Below, piece after piece: positions 44,154 through 52,671 of a DNA stretch of 64,000 nucleotides; positions within the stretch are counted from its first letter, which is position 1, and every line of letters begins with the position of its first letter. Source of the DNA: Thalassospira australica (GTDB taxonomy: Bacteria; Pseudomonadota; Alphaproteobacteria; Rhodospirillales; Thalassospiraceae); the NCBI RefSeq assembly GCF_000763295.1, contig NZ_JRJE01000005.1, positions 62,001-126,000 of the forward strand, given 5' to 3'. A program made the translations under genes and the position numbers. The notes beneath the pieces were generated by a model, which made no database searches, was not told where the DNA came from, and worked only from the letters and a program-made list of their open reading frames with translations.

Positions 44154-46700
44154 ATGATGCGCCCCACATCCACGGACGGACGCCCGTCTGGTCTGACGGT
44201 CGGTACACTCTCACCCGGAACAGTTTTGAACTGCTCCCCACAGGCGTCCCTTGGCGAAGCCATCACCAAGATGCGTCGCGCCAACAGCAGTTCCATCATC
44301 GTTGTGGTCGCCAACAAGCCTGTGGGTATTGTTACCGAACATGATTTGCTCTCTTTGCCTGCCACGACTGCCGCAGCACTTTCCGAACCGGTTTCGACAC
44401 GTATGTCCGAACCGGTTCACACCATTTCAGTCCACGCTACCCCGCAATCTGCGATCGTGCGTATGCGTGATCGCGGCGTGCGCCACCTTGTGACCATTGA
44501 CGCCGAAGGTTGCCTTGTCGGGATCGTCAGCCAGACTGACCTGATCCGGCACGTTGGTGATAAAAAGCCGTTCATCGCCAATGATGTTGCCGATGCTGTG
44601 CGCCAATCGACGGTATTTGCACATAAGGACATTCGCGTCTGGGAACTGCGCCAGCGCATGCATTCTGAAAAATGTGACAGTGCGATCATTTCCGGTTTCC
44701 CCGAAGATCTACCGGCAGAGCTGCAAACCGGCATCATTACCGAACGCGATATCCTGCGTCATTTGGCAGATGAGCATGAAAACCTGACGGCGGGCGATAT
44801 TGCCACGCGCCCTGTCACTTTCATCCAGCAGGACATGAACCTTGATGATGCGCGCAACCTGATGATGCGTGACAATTTCCGTCACCTCGTTGTGCATAAC
44901 CATCATGGCGAAACCATTGGGGTTTTGTCATTTGCCGACCTTCTGGAATTCATCGAACAGGACTATCTGGTTCATCTCAGCAATCTGGCCAATGACAGCA
45001 GCAACGAACTGACCAAAGCGCTCCAATCGCTTGCTCTTGCCAACAAGCTGATCGAAAATTCACCAGATTGCGTGATGATCTGCAACGCCACCGGCGAGAT
45101 CGAGGCCGTCAACCCCGCCTTTACGCGTGTGACCGGCTACCAGGCCGAGGAAGTCATTGGCAAAACGCCATCCATCCTGAAATCGGGGCGCCAGAACAAG
45201 GCATTCTATGACAAGCTCTGGACGGATCTGAGCCGTACCGGAAAATGGGAAGGTGAAATCTGGAACCGCCGCAAGTCGGGCGAGATTTATGCCGAATGGC
45301 TGTCGATCATGGCCGTGCGTGACGGAGAAGGTGCCGTCACACACTACGCATCAATTTTCACCGACATCAGCGGCCGTGAAAAGAACCGCGAGGATGTCCT
45401 GCGGATTGCCTTTACCGACGAACTGACCGGCATGCCCAACCGCCGTCGGTTCTCGGAACTATTGTCCCTTCATATCGGGCGCGCGCGCAGGGTCGGACGC
45501 CCTTTGACCATTGCCATGCTTGATATCGATAACTTCCAGCGCGTGAACAATGCTCTTGGGCATAACACGGGCGATGATGTTCTTGTTGAAGTCGCCCGCA
45601 GGATCAGTCGCGAACTTGGTCAGGACGCCGTTGTTGCGCGTGTTGGTGCCGATGAATTTGCCGCGATCCTGCCGCATGTGAATACCGAGCAGGAAGCCTT
45701 CGATATCGCCGAAAAATTGCTGACCCGACTGGGCGAAGCACATCTGACCCGCAGGAGCGAGGATGTCTATCTTTCGGCCAGCATCGGCATTGCATCCTTC
45801 CCCGAGGATGCCAACGACACCAGCAACATCATGCGTTGTGCAGAACTTGCGATGATCCAGGCCAAGGAACAGGGACGCAACCGGGTCGGGCTCTATAGTG
45901 TCAATCTGCACAGCCAGAAGGGTGCCGACCTTGCACTTGAAACGGCTCTGCGCCGCGCAATTGACAATGAAGATCTGCATCTGGTCTATCAGCCGCAATT
46001 TGATGCCAAAACAGGTGAGATTGCCGGTGTTGAAGCATTGCTGCGCTGGACCACAGCCGAGGGAAAAACGATCCCACCTTCAACCTTCATCCCGATTGCC
46101 GAGGAAATGGGTGTGATTGGCGAGCTTGGCCGCTGGGTGATCCGTACGGCTTGCAAGCAGTTGGTCGCATGGCGTCAGGAAGGTTTGCACAATCTGCGCC
46201 TGGCGGTGAATGTGTCCGTCCAGCAGTTCTATGGCTCCATGGATTTTGCCGAACAGCTGCGCACCATCATCGTCGACAAGGGCGTTGCCGCCGACCGGCT
46301 GGAAATCGAAATCACCGAAAGCCTGTTCATGCGCAACATTGACGATATGCGGGCCAAGTTGCAGCGTTTGCGTAATCTTGGTGTGCGGATCGCCCTTGAT
46401 GACTTTGGAACCGGTTTTTCGAGTCTGAGCTATCTGCGTACATTGCCATTTGATGTCATCAAACTTGATCGCAGTTTCGTATCCGACATTGAAGATGGCG
46501 CCGAGGGCAAAACACTTGCGATCACCATCCTCAATATGGCGCACAACCTTGGCAAGACCTGTATTGCCGAAGGGGTCGAAACCAACCATCAGTTTGATGT
46601 TCTGCGCGATGCGGGCTGTGAGTTGATACAGGGCTATCTCCTGGGACGCCCAATGGCACCAGAAGACATCAGCAAAATCGCAAAATCGGCTTTGGTCTAA
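44154..46700 (+). CDS. CBS-PAS-GGDEF-EAL protein, degenerate GGDEF
   Basis: An 848-residue soluble signalling protein. Four CBS repeats (two Bateman modules) cover about residues 12-270, followed by a PAS domain (about 300-415), a GGDEF domain and an EAL domain. The GGDEF signature reads GADEF at 498-502, so diguanylate cyclase activity is doubtful, while EAL at 627-629 and DDFGTGFSS, KLDRSF and EGVET appear intact; net phosphodiesterase activity is likely. The CBS modules suggest control by an adenine nucleotide or similar ligand. It is probably monocistronic with a terminator behind it. ATG 44154 is followed at once by a second ATG. Confidence 0.9.
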   Translation: MMRPTSTDGRPSGLTVGTLSPGTVLNCSPQASLGEAITKMRRANSSSIIVVVANKPVGIVTEHDLLSLPATTAAALSEPVSTRMSEPVHTISVHATPQSAIVRMRDRGVRHLVTIDAEGCLVGIVSQTDLIRHVGDKKPFIANDVADAVRQSTVFAHKDIRVWELRQRMHSEKCDSAIISGFPEDLPAELQTGIITERDILRHLADEHENLTAGDIATRPVTFIQQDMNLDDARNLMMRDNFRHLVVHNHHGETIGVLSFADLLEFIEQDYLVHLSNLANDSSNELTKALQSLALANKLIENSPDCVMICNATGEIEAVNPAFTRVTGYQAEEVIGKTPSILKSGRQNKAFYDKLWTDLSRTGKWEGEIWNRRKSGEIYAEWLSIMAVRDGEGAVTHYASIFTDISGREKNREDVLRIAFTDELTGMPNRRRFSELLSLHIGRARRVGRPLTIAMLDIDNFQRVNNALGHNTGDDVLVEVARRISRELGQDAVVARVGADEFAAILPHVNTEQEAFDIAEKLLTRLGEAHLTRRSEDVYLSASIGIASFPEDANDTSNIMRCAELAMIQAKEQGRNRVGLYSVNLHSQKGADLALETALRRAIDNEDLHLVYQPQFDAKTGEIAGVEALLRWTTAEGKTIPPSTFIPIAEEMGVIGELGRWVIRTACKQLVAWRQEGLHNLRLAVNVSVQQFYGSMDFAEQLRTIIVDKGVAADRLEIEITESLFMRNIDDMRAKLQRLRNLGVRIALDDFGTGFSSLSYLRTLPFDVIKLDRSFVSDIEDGAEGKTLAITILNMAHNLGKTCIAEGVETNHQFDVLRDAGCELIQGYLLGRPMAPEDISKIAKSALV

Positions 46701-46703
46701 AGC

Positions 46704-46735
46704 AAAAAGGGCGGGGAAAATCCCCGCCCTTCGTG
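46704..46735. terminator. Bidirectional intrinsic terminator
   Basis: AAGGGCGGGGA (46707-46717) and TCCCCGCCCTT (46721-46731) form a stem with an AAA loop. A residues precede and T-rich sequence follows, so it can serve the convergent EAL-protein and transporter genes. Confidence 0.88.
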
Positions 46736-46760
46736 TTTGATCTGTCTGTTTGGATTTGGC

Positions 46761-48101
46761 TTAGAAAACGCCAAGACCTTTAAGCAGGATAAAGGCGATC
46801 GCAAGCGGCGCGATGAACTTGACGATCAATCCCCAGACACCAAGCCACACCGGTGCAACACCGTTGTGAGCTGCGATTTCTTCTTTGGCCTGGCCCCAGA
46901 CAACCCAGCCAACAAACAGCGAGATGAAAAGACCGCCAATCGGCAAAAGCAGGCTTGAGCTGATAAAGTCCATCAGGTCGAAGAAGTTCTTGCCCCACAG
47001 GATCTCAACATCGGCCATCACACCCATCGAAAGTGACGAGGGAATGCCAAGAACGAAGATCACAAAACCGATAATCATGGCCGCCGTTTTACGGCTGAGC
47101 CCACGATCATCAACGAAGTAGGCCACCACAACTTCAAGAATGGAAACCGCCGACGTCAGGGCCGCAATTGCCAGCAACAGGAAGAACAGGAACCCAAAGA
47201 ACGAGCCAAGCGGCATCTGCGCGAATACGGCCGGAAGCGTGATAAAGGTCAGGCCGGGACCGGCACTCGGATCAAAACCGAAGGCAAACACAGCGGGCAA
47301 AATCAAAAGACCTGCCATCACGGCAACGGACGAATCAAGCAGGGTCACCCAGCCAGCCGACCCCGGAAGATTTTCCTTCTTCGACAGATAGGAACCATAG
47401 GTAATCATCGCCCCCATACCAAGCGAGAGCGAGAAGAACGCCTGTGACAACGCATCGGAAACCGTCGTCCAGGTAACTTTCGAGAAGTCCGGCGACAGCA
47501 GGAAGTTAACACCTTCCATACCGCCCGGAAGCGTTACCGAACGCACGATCAGAATGATCAGAAGCGCAAACAACGCAGGCATCAGGATTTTGGAAGCCCG
47601 TTCAATGCCCGCACCAACACCGGAAAGAACCACAAAGACGGTTATTGCCATAAAGACGGCATGGAAGATCAGCGGTGTTGTCGTATCGGAAATGAACCCG
47701 CCAAAAATGTCGCCTAGTGCGGCCGGGTCCTCAATCGCCAGCGCACCGGTAATCGCCTTGATCATGTAGGACAAGGTCCAACCGGCAACAACACTGTAAA
47801 ACGACAGAATGATGAAGGCAGCCGCCACACCAAACATACCAACGACAGGCCAAAGACCACCCTTGAGTTTGACAAAAGCGCCAATCGCATTTTTTTCGGA
47901 CATGCGCCCGATCACGAATTCCGCCAGCATGACTGAAAGACCGATGGTAAAGACCAACGCAAGATAGATGACCAGGAAGGCACCACCGCCATTGTCACCT
48001 GCCATATATGGGAACTTCCAAATGTTCCCAAGACCGACAGCCGACCCCGCAGCCGCCAGAATAAAGCCAAGGCGTGAGCCCCAGTGTTCACGTTTTATCA
48101 T
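46761..48101 (-). CDS. Sodium-dependent transporter (SNF/NSS family)
   Basis: A 446-residue symporter of the neurotransmitter:sodium family. The helix-1 motif LAAAGSAVGLGNIWKFPYMAGDNGGGAFL is the family hallmark, and about eleven to twelve hydrophobic helices follow. It should import an amino acid or related compound with Na+; LeuT-type relatives use leucine or tryptophan, but the substrate here is open. ATG 48101 gives the normal start; a 36-codon extension in the longest frame crosses into repeat element A copy 2 and is rejected. Confidence 0.93.
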   Translation of the reverse strand: MIKREHWGSRLGFILAAAGSAVGLGNIWKFPYMAGDNGGGAFLVIYLALVFTIGLSVMLAEFVIGRMSEKNAIGAFVKLKGGLWPVVGMFGVAAAFIILSFYSVVAGWTLSYMIKAITGALAIEDPAALGDIFGGFISDTTTPLIFHAVFMAITVFVVLSGVGAGIERASKILMPALFALLIILIVRSVTLPGGMEGVNFLLSPDFSKVTWTTVSDALSQAFFSLSLGMGAMITYGSYLSKKENLPGSAGWVTLLDSSVAVMAGLLILPAVFAFGFDPSAGPGLTFITLPAVFAQMPLGSFFGFLFFLLLAIAALTSAVSILEVVVAYFVDDRGLSRKTAAMIIGFVIFVLGIPSSLSMGVMADVEILWGKNFFDLMDFISSSLLLPIGGLFISLFVGWVVWGQAKEEIAAHNGVAPVWLGVWGLIVKFIAPLAIAFILLKGLGVF

Positions 48102-48193
48102 TAACCTGTAAACCTCATTTCGGACCGACCTTGCCGGAAAATGCTCCCGCCGACAGGCCAGCTCCTGTTTTTTCATTAAACGCAAAGGTGAAT

Positions 48194-48461
48194 TAGGGTC
48201 AGGACCCATTAATTTAGTTCGAATGGTTCACCGGATTTGTGCGGATACACGAAGCAAAACCGCAGGAAGATATACATCTTTCAAGGATTTGCGACAAAGT
48301 AGCCCGTGCAAATCCGGTGAATCCGAAGGACAGACGTTATATTTGCAAACTCCCGCGTCAAACCCCTTGGCCGGGGATATCAGCCCGACCGGCGGGCTTT
48401 TCCTTGGACTTCACAAATATAACGTCTGCCATTCAAACCAAATTAATGGGGCCTGACCCTA
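48194..48461. repeat. Structured repeat element A, copy 2 (268 bp, TA-bounded)
   Basis: The ends TAGGGTCAGGACCCATTAAT and ATTAATGGGGCCTGACCCTA form a terminal inverted repeat of about 33 bp. Arm 1 pairs 48225-48244 with 48304-48324 and encloses GCAAAACC/GGATTTGC. Arm 2 pairs GACAGACGTTATATTTG (48329-48345) with 48414-48430 and encloses GCCCG/CGGGC. The layout matches copy 1 to within two bases in total length. Stem sequences differ from copy 1 on both sides so that pairing is kept. It lies between the SNF transporter and the DUF1223 gene. Confidence 0.87.
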
Positions 48462-48646
48462 GACCTTTGCCCCTGGACCGTTCCCTCAGATAGGTTCCGA
48501 TTGGTGCGCTGCTAATAGCATCAATTTTTGGCAATCTCATATCGAAGATTCCGCCTTAAACGCAAAAATCCACCCTTTTGCGCCTCCCGACGGTTTCAAG
48601 GCCTTGTGATTAGGGGTTGATGACACCGATAAGGCATCATGGAAGC

Positions 48647-49390
48647 ATGAAAACCACGGCTTCCCTTTTTGGCGTCATTGCCCTTGCAACAATCGCAGTT
48701 TCAGGCCCCCTCAATGCGGGCCAAAGCATCGTCCCGCACGCAGTGGTCGAACTTTATACGTCACAGGGCTGCAACTCCTGCCCGCCTGCCGATCGTGTTC
48801 TTCATGAGTTAAATCAGGAACATAACGATCTGTTGCTGCTATCCTACCATGTCGATTACTGGAATTATCTTGGCTGGACAGACCCGTTTTCTGATGCCTT
48901 TTACAGCGCACGGCAGCGCGAATATGCCAACCATATGCGCGAAAGATATGTCTATACGCCACAAGTCATCATCAATGGTGATCACGTCGTACGCGCAACC
49001 GCAAAACAAAGAATCGAGGCCACCAGCAGGTCGCTTGCGCCCCTGCCTGATGTCGTGGACATAGACCTGTCCAACAGCGACACCACCAAACCTGCGCAAG
49101 GAACCGTCACACTTGTGCGGTCGGAAAAATCATCAGCTGCCAGCACATCTCTTGTCTGGATGGTTGGCTTTGACAACGAACACCAACGCGATGTTTTATC
49201 CGGTGAAAATGCCGGAAAACGTCTGGTGCATGCCAATGTTGTGCGCGAAATGATTGGTCTTGGTCATTGGGATGGGGCCCGCCGCGAAATTCCCTTTGCC
49301 ATGACGACGCCCACCGATGGCGGCATTGCCGTTCTGGTTCAGGACGGGCGCGGTGGCCCGATCGTTGCTGCATCCTTGATCCGGTTTTAA
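48647..49390 (+). CDS. DUF1223 exported thioredoxin-fold protein
   Basis: A 247-residue protein with signal peptide (MKTTASLFGVIALATIAVSGPLNAG). The conserved block VVELYTSQGCNSCPPADRVLHEL is the DUF1223 hallmark, with Cys42 and Cys45 in a CNSC arrangement like a thioredoxin active site, followed by SYHVDYWNYLGWTDPFSD and YTPQVIING. Function is unknown; a periplasmic redox role is possible. ATG 48647 has GGAAG upstream and gives a clean signal peptide. It precedes the ccm operon on the same strand but is 223 bp away. Confidence 0.87.
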   Translation: MKTTASLFGVIALATIAVSGPLNAGQSIVPHAVVELYTSQGCNSCPPADRVLHELNQEHNDLLLLSYHVDYWNYLGWTDPFSDAFYSARQREYANHMRERYVYTPQVIINGDHVVRATAKQRIEATSRSLAPLPDVVDIDLSNSDTTKPAQGTVTLVRSEKSSAASTSLVWMVGFDNEHQRDVLSGENAGKRLVHANVVREMIGLGHWDGARREIPFAMTTPTDGGIAVLVQDGRGGPIVAASLIRF

Positions 49391-49613
49391 GGTCGCTTAG
49401 GCGGCCCCCCCCCATCCATTCTGCCAAAACCGCATTCAATAACGCCAAATATCTGATGGTCGATGCGCGCCTTCGACACCACAGGAAACGTTATTTGGAT
49501 TGATTTGAAACAATGCCATCTGCGCAAATGTCGGTTATTGCGTGGATAATGCGTTGTGACGCGTTATATGTTGGCGTGTTACGGAATGGATTTCAGACAA
49601 TCTAACGGGTTAC

Positions 49614-50330
49614 ATGGCTGATTTTAGCGGTTCTGATCTGACCTGCCTGCGCGGCGAAAGACTGGTATTTGGTGGTCTGTCCTTTACGGCCAAATCCGGT
49701 GACGCCGTTATGCTGCGTGGTCGCAACGGTGCCGGGAAATCCAGCCTCTTGCGGCTTATGGCCGGACTGTTAAGCCCGCGTTCAGGTAACCTTTGCTGGA
49801 ACGGCGAAAACATCGCTGATGACCGCAACGCCCATCAGACACGCACCCAATATCTGGGACATCAGGATGCCATCAAGCCGGTTCTTTCGGTACGCGACAA
49901 TTTACGTCTTTGGGGGCAACTGCGCGGTGTGCGCGATCTTGACGCGGCAATTGATCACGCCCTTGATGCCCTTGATATCCATCATCTTTCGCGCGTGAAC
50001 GGACGATATCTTTCAAGCGGACAGAAACGGCGCACCGCCCTTGCCCGTGTCCTGATCGGGCCAAGCGATCTATGGTTGCTTGATGAACCAACCGTCGGTC
50101 TGGACCGCGAAAGCTGCGCTGAATTGACCCAATTGATTGCTGCGTTCCGGGCGCGCGGCGGCATCGTGATCTATTCGACCCATACTGATCTTGATATCGA
50201 AAGCCCAAGCATTCTTGATCTTGATGAATTTGCCATTCCGATGATCGAATGGTTGGCCGAACATTCCGAACTCGAAGACGAACAAGCCGACACACAAGCC
50301 AGCTTGACGTCAAAGGAGGCCGCGCAATGA
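49614..50330 (+). CDS. ccmA: Haem exporter ATPase CcmA
   Basis: A 238-residue ABC ATPase with Walker A GRNGAGKSS, signature YLSSGQKRRTALARV and Walker B LWLLDEPTVGLD. CcmA with CcmB drives release of haem-loaded CcmE from CcmCD in cytochrome c maturation System I. It is first in the nine-gene ccm run. The C-terminal acidic tail is longer than usual. Its stop overlaps the ccmB start (ATGA). Confidence 0.94.
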   Translation: MADFSGSDLTCLRGERLVFGGLSFTAKSGDAVMLRGRNGAGKSSLLRLMAGLLSPRSGNLCWNGENIADDRNAHQTRTQYLGHQDAIKPVLSVRDNLRLWGQLRGVRDLDAAIDHALDALDIHHLSRVNGRYLSSGQKRRTALARVLIGPSDLWLLDEPTVGLDRESCAELTQLIAAFRARGGIVIYSTHTDLDIESPSILDLDEFAIPMIEWLAEHSELEDEQADTQASLTSKEAAQ

Positions 50331-50992
50331 ATGGTTTCCTTGCCATTTTGCAACGGGATTTGCGTCTGGCCCTGCGTCAGGGCGCTGATTCGGTCATGGT
50401 GGTTGCCTTCTTTATCGTCACCACAACCCTGTTTCCCTTCGGGGTCGGGCCAGAAGCCAATATTCTGGCGCGCATTGCATCCGGTGTCATCTGGGTGTCG
50501 GCATTGCTGGCAGCAATGCTGTCTCTCGAACGGGTGTTTCAAACCGACTACGAAGACGGAACGCTGGAACTTTTAACACTCTCGCCGGTATCGCTTGAAC
50601 TTCTTGTCCTGGGCAAGGTTCTTGCCCATTGGCTGACAACCGGCCTGCCCCTGATTATTGCCGCACCGCTGATGGCCGTCATGCTCAATATGGATCAGGA
50701 TGGTTTCATAACCCTGATCACTGCCATGTTGTTGGGCACCCCGGCCCTTAGCCTGATCGGGGCAATTGGCGCGGCCCTTATTCTGGGTGCGCGGCGCGGA
50801 GGTGTTCTGGTATCGCTTCTGGTCTTGCCGCTTTATATTCCGGTTCTGATCTTTGGTGCCGGTGCGGTTGAGGCAGCACTTTTGGGCATATCGGCAACCG
50901 CGCAACTGCAAATCATGGCTGCGATATTGCTGTTGGCCCTGACGGCCACACCGTTTGCCACCGCCCATGCCGTCAGACAGGCCATGGAATAA
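50327..50992 (+). CDS. ccmB: Haem exporter permease CcmB
   Basis: A 221-residue permease with six hydrophobic helices, carrying the characteristic FQTDYEDGTLELLTLSP sequence between helices and opening FLAILQRDLRLALRQGAD. The start ATG overlaps the ccmA stop. It forms the membrane part of the CcmAB complex. The longest frame starts 26 codons earlier inside ccmA and is not used. Confidence 0.94.
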   Translation: MNGFLAILQRDLRLALRQGADSVMVVAFFIVTTTLFPFGVGPEANILARIASGVIWVSALLAAMLSLERVFQTDYEDGTLELLTLSPVSLELLVLGKVLAHWLTTGLPLIIAAPLMAVMLNMDQDGFITLITAMLLGTPALSLIGAIGAALILGARRGGVLVSLLVLPLYIPVLIFGAGAVEAALLGISATAQLQIMAAILLLALTATPFATAHAVRQAME

Positions 50993-51053
50993 GACAACGC
51001 AACGACAATATGGAATGAACTAGTGCGGGTTCCCGCACCGAGGATAAGAAAAG

Positions 51054-51842
51054 ATGCATCGTTTCGCCAAACCAAGCGTGTTCCTGAACCTGACTGCCCC
51101 GATCCTGCCGTGGCTGTCGGTTCTGACCGCAATTCTTATTGCCGCGGGACTTTACTTTGCCCTGATCGGATCACCGGTTGACTATCAACAGGGCGATACC
51201 GTGCGGATCATGTATATCCACGTGCCCGCCGCATGGATGGGGTTGTTCTGTTATGTCGGAATGGCGGTTTGCGGTGCGATGAGCCTGATCTGGAAACATC
51301 CGCTGGCGGATATCTGTGCACGCGCAACGGCCCCGATTGGCGCAACTTTTACCGCCCTTTGCCTGATTACCGGATCGCTTTGGGGTGAACCGATGTGGGG
51401 CACATGGTGGGTGTGGGATGCACGCCTGACATCCATGTTGATCCTGTTGTTCCTTTATCTTGGCTATATTGCGCTTGTGAATGCGTTCGACGATCCCGAA
51501 CGCGGATCAAAAGCCGGATCAGCATTGGCATTAGTTGGTGCGGTCAATGTGCCGATCGTGAAATTCTCTGTCGATTGGTGGAATACGCTCCATCAACCAG
51601 CTTCCATCATGCGCATGGACGGTCCGGCCGTTGATCCAAGCATGCAATTGCCACTTGCCCTGATGATCCTTGGTTTCACCGCCTATTACTTTGTGGTTTT
51701 GATCCTGCGCGTTCGCCTTGAGCTGAATGAACGGCGCATTCGTGCCCTGCATCTGTCAGGCATGTTTGATGACCGAAGCCCGCAAACCAACACCGGCAAG
51801 CAAAGCTATGATGCGGGTCACAATGCGGAGGCCAAGGAATGA
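51054..51842 (+). CDS. ccmC: Haem delivery protein CcmC
   Basis: A 262-residue six-helix haem handling protein of the CcmC/CcmF family. The tryptophan-rich WWD motif reads MWGTWWVWDARLTS (about 114-127), and both flanking periplasmic haem ligands are present, His56 in YIHVPAAWM and His180 in WWNTLHQPAS. With CcmD it loads haem onto CcmE. Its stop overlaps the ccmD start. Confidence 0.96.
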   Translation: MHRFAKPSVFLNLTAPILPWLSVLTAILIAAGLYFALIGSPVDYQQGDTVRIMYIHVPAAWMGLFCYVGMAVCGAMSLIWKHPLADICARATAPIGATFTALCLITGSLWGEPMWGTWWVWDARLTSMLILLFLYLGYIALVNAFDDPERGSKAGSALALVGAVNVPIVKFSVDWWNTLHQPASIMRMDGPAVDPSMQLPLALMILGFTAYYFVVLILRVRLELNERRIRALHLSGMFDDRSPQTNTGKQSYDAGHNAEAKE

Positions 51843-52036
51843 GTGAATTCTTCTCAATGGGGGGGTATGGCAGCTATATCTGGGCAAGCTACGGTATTAC
51901 TGCACTTGCGATGATTGTTTTGCTGATCGCCACTTTGCGCGGCTTGCACAGCAGCCGTATTGAACGTGATCAGCTTGAAGCAGTGTTGCAATCACGTCGC
52001 CCACGCCGCAGCCAAAAGACCCACAAGGCATCCTGA
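51839..52036 (+). CDS. ccmD: CcmD
   Basis: A 65-residue single-span membrane protein (hydrophobic stretch about residues 14-34) with a basic cytoplasmic tail, opening FFSMGGYGSYIWASYGIT as CcmD proteins do. It links CcmC to CcmE and helps release holo-CcmE. Coupled to ccmC by ATGA. Confidence 0.92.
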   Translation: MSEFFSMGGYGSYIWASYGITALAMIVLLIATLRGLHSSRIERDQLEAVLQSRRPRRSQKTHKAS

Positions 52037-52049
52037 CCGGAGAACTGCA

Positions 52050-52538
52050 GTGTCCCTTTCCCGCGCAAAAATCCGCAAACGTCAACGCATGTATGCCATT
52101 GGTGCCATTTTACTGGCGGTTGGTGGTGCGGCGGCACTGATGCTGACGGCCTTTGAAGATTCAGTGGTCTTCTTCTTCAGCCCAACCGAAATCGCCGAAA
52201 AATCCCCCATCGACCCCGATCAGCGTTTGCGCGTAGGCGGACTTGTCGTCGAAGGATCGGTTGCCAAACTTGAAGACGGTCAGACAGTCGCCTTTGTTGT
52301 GACCGATATGGCGCAATCGGTTCCGGTGTCCTATCGCGGCATTTTGCCCGATCTGTTTCGCGAAGGTCAGGGCGTTGTCGCCGAAGGCCATATGAGCAGC
52401 GAGGGCACATTCATCGCATCCGAAGTTCTTGCCAAACATGACGAGAACTACATGCCCCCCGAAGTTGCAGCATCCCTTAAGGCAAGTGGTTATTGGGAAG
52501 AAATCGAAGCCAAAAACGCAGAACAAATGCGTAATTAA
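52050..52538 (+). CDS. ccmE: Haem chaperone CcmE
   Basis: A 162-residue periplasmic haem chaperone anchored by one N-terminal helix (about 13-34). The covalent haem-binding His130 lies in the motif LAKHDENY with Tyr134 as axial partner. The start is GTG at 52050 with GGAGAA upstream; the longer frame overlaps ccmD and is rejected. 13 bp after ccmD. Confidence 0.95.
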   Translation: MSLSRAKIRKRQRMYAIGAILLAVGGAAALMLTAFEDSVVFFFSPTEIAEKSPIDPDQRLRVGGLVVEGSVAKLEDGQTVAFVVTDMAQSVPVSYRGILPDLFREGQGVVAEGHMSSEGTFIASEVLAKHDENYMPPEVAASLKASGYWEEIEAKNAEQMRN

Positions 52539-52604
52539 GCCACATTCTGCCGCCATAAAGCCCAACCATACGCACAAGAAGAACTTAACTTCGACCATTG
52601 TCCC

Positions 52605-52627
52605 TTGATCTGTCCCCCTCAGATCAG
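52605..52627. promoter_or_regulatory. Hairpin in the ccmE-ccmF gap
   Basis: TGATCTG (52606-52612) and CAGATCA (52620-52626) pair around TCCCCCT. It lies in the 133-bp gap between ccmE and ccmF, the longest inside the operon. It has no T run; possible processing or regulatory structure. Confidence 0.4.
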
Positions 52628-52671
52628 GCAATAGGTTGCAGGTAAACTTATCGGGGAAGCCTTAGACGCAT

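Noticed and set aside
48102-48209. N-terminal extension of the SNF transporter into the repeat element
   Set aside because: Family members begin close to MIKREHWGSRLGF; the extension reads through non-coding repeat sequence.
48223-48493. 77- and 84-codon frames over repeat element A copy 2
   Set aside because: Same reason as for copy 1; translations are not conserved between copies whereas the base-paired structure is.
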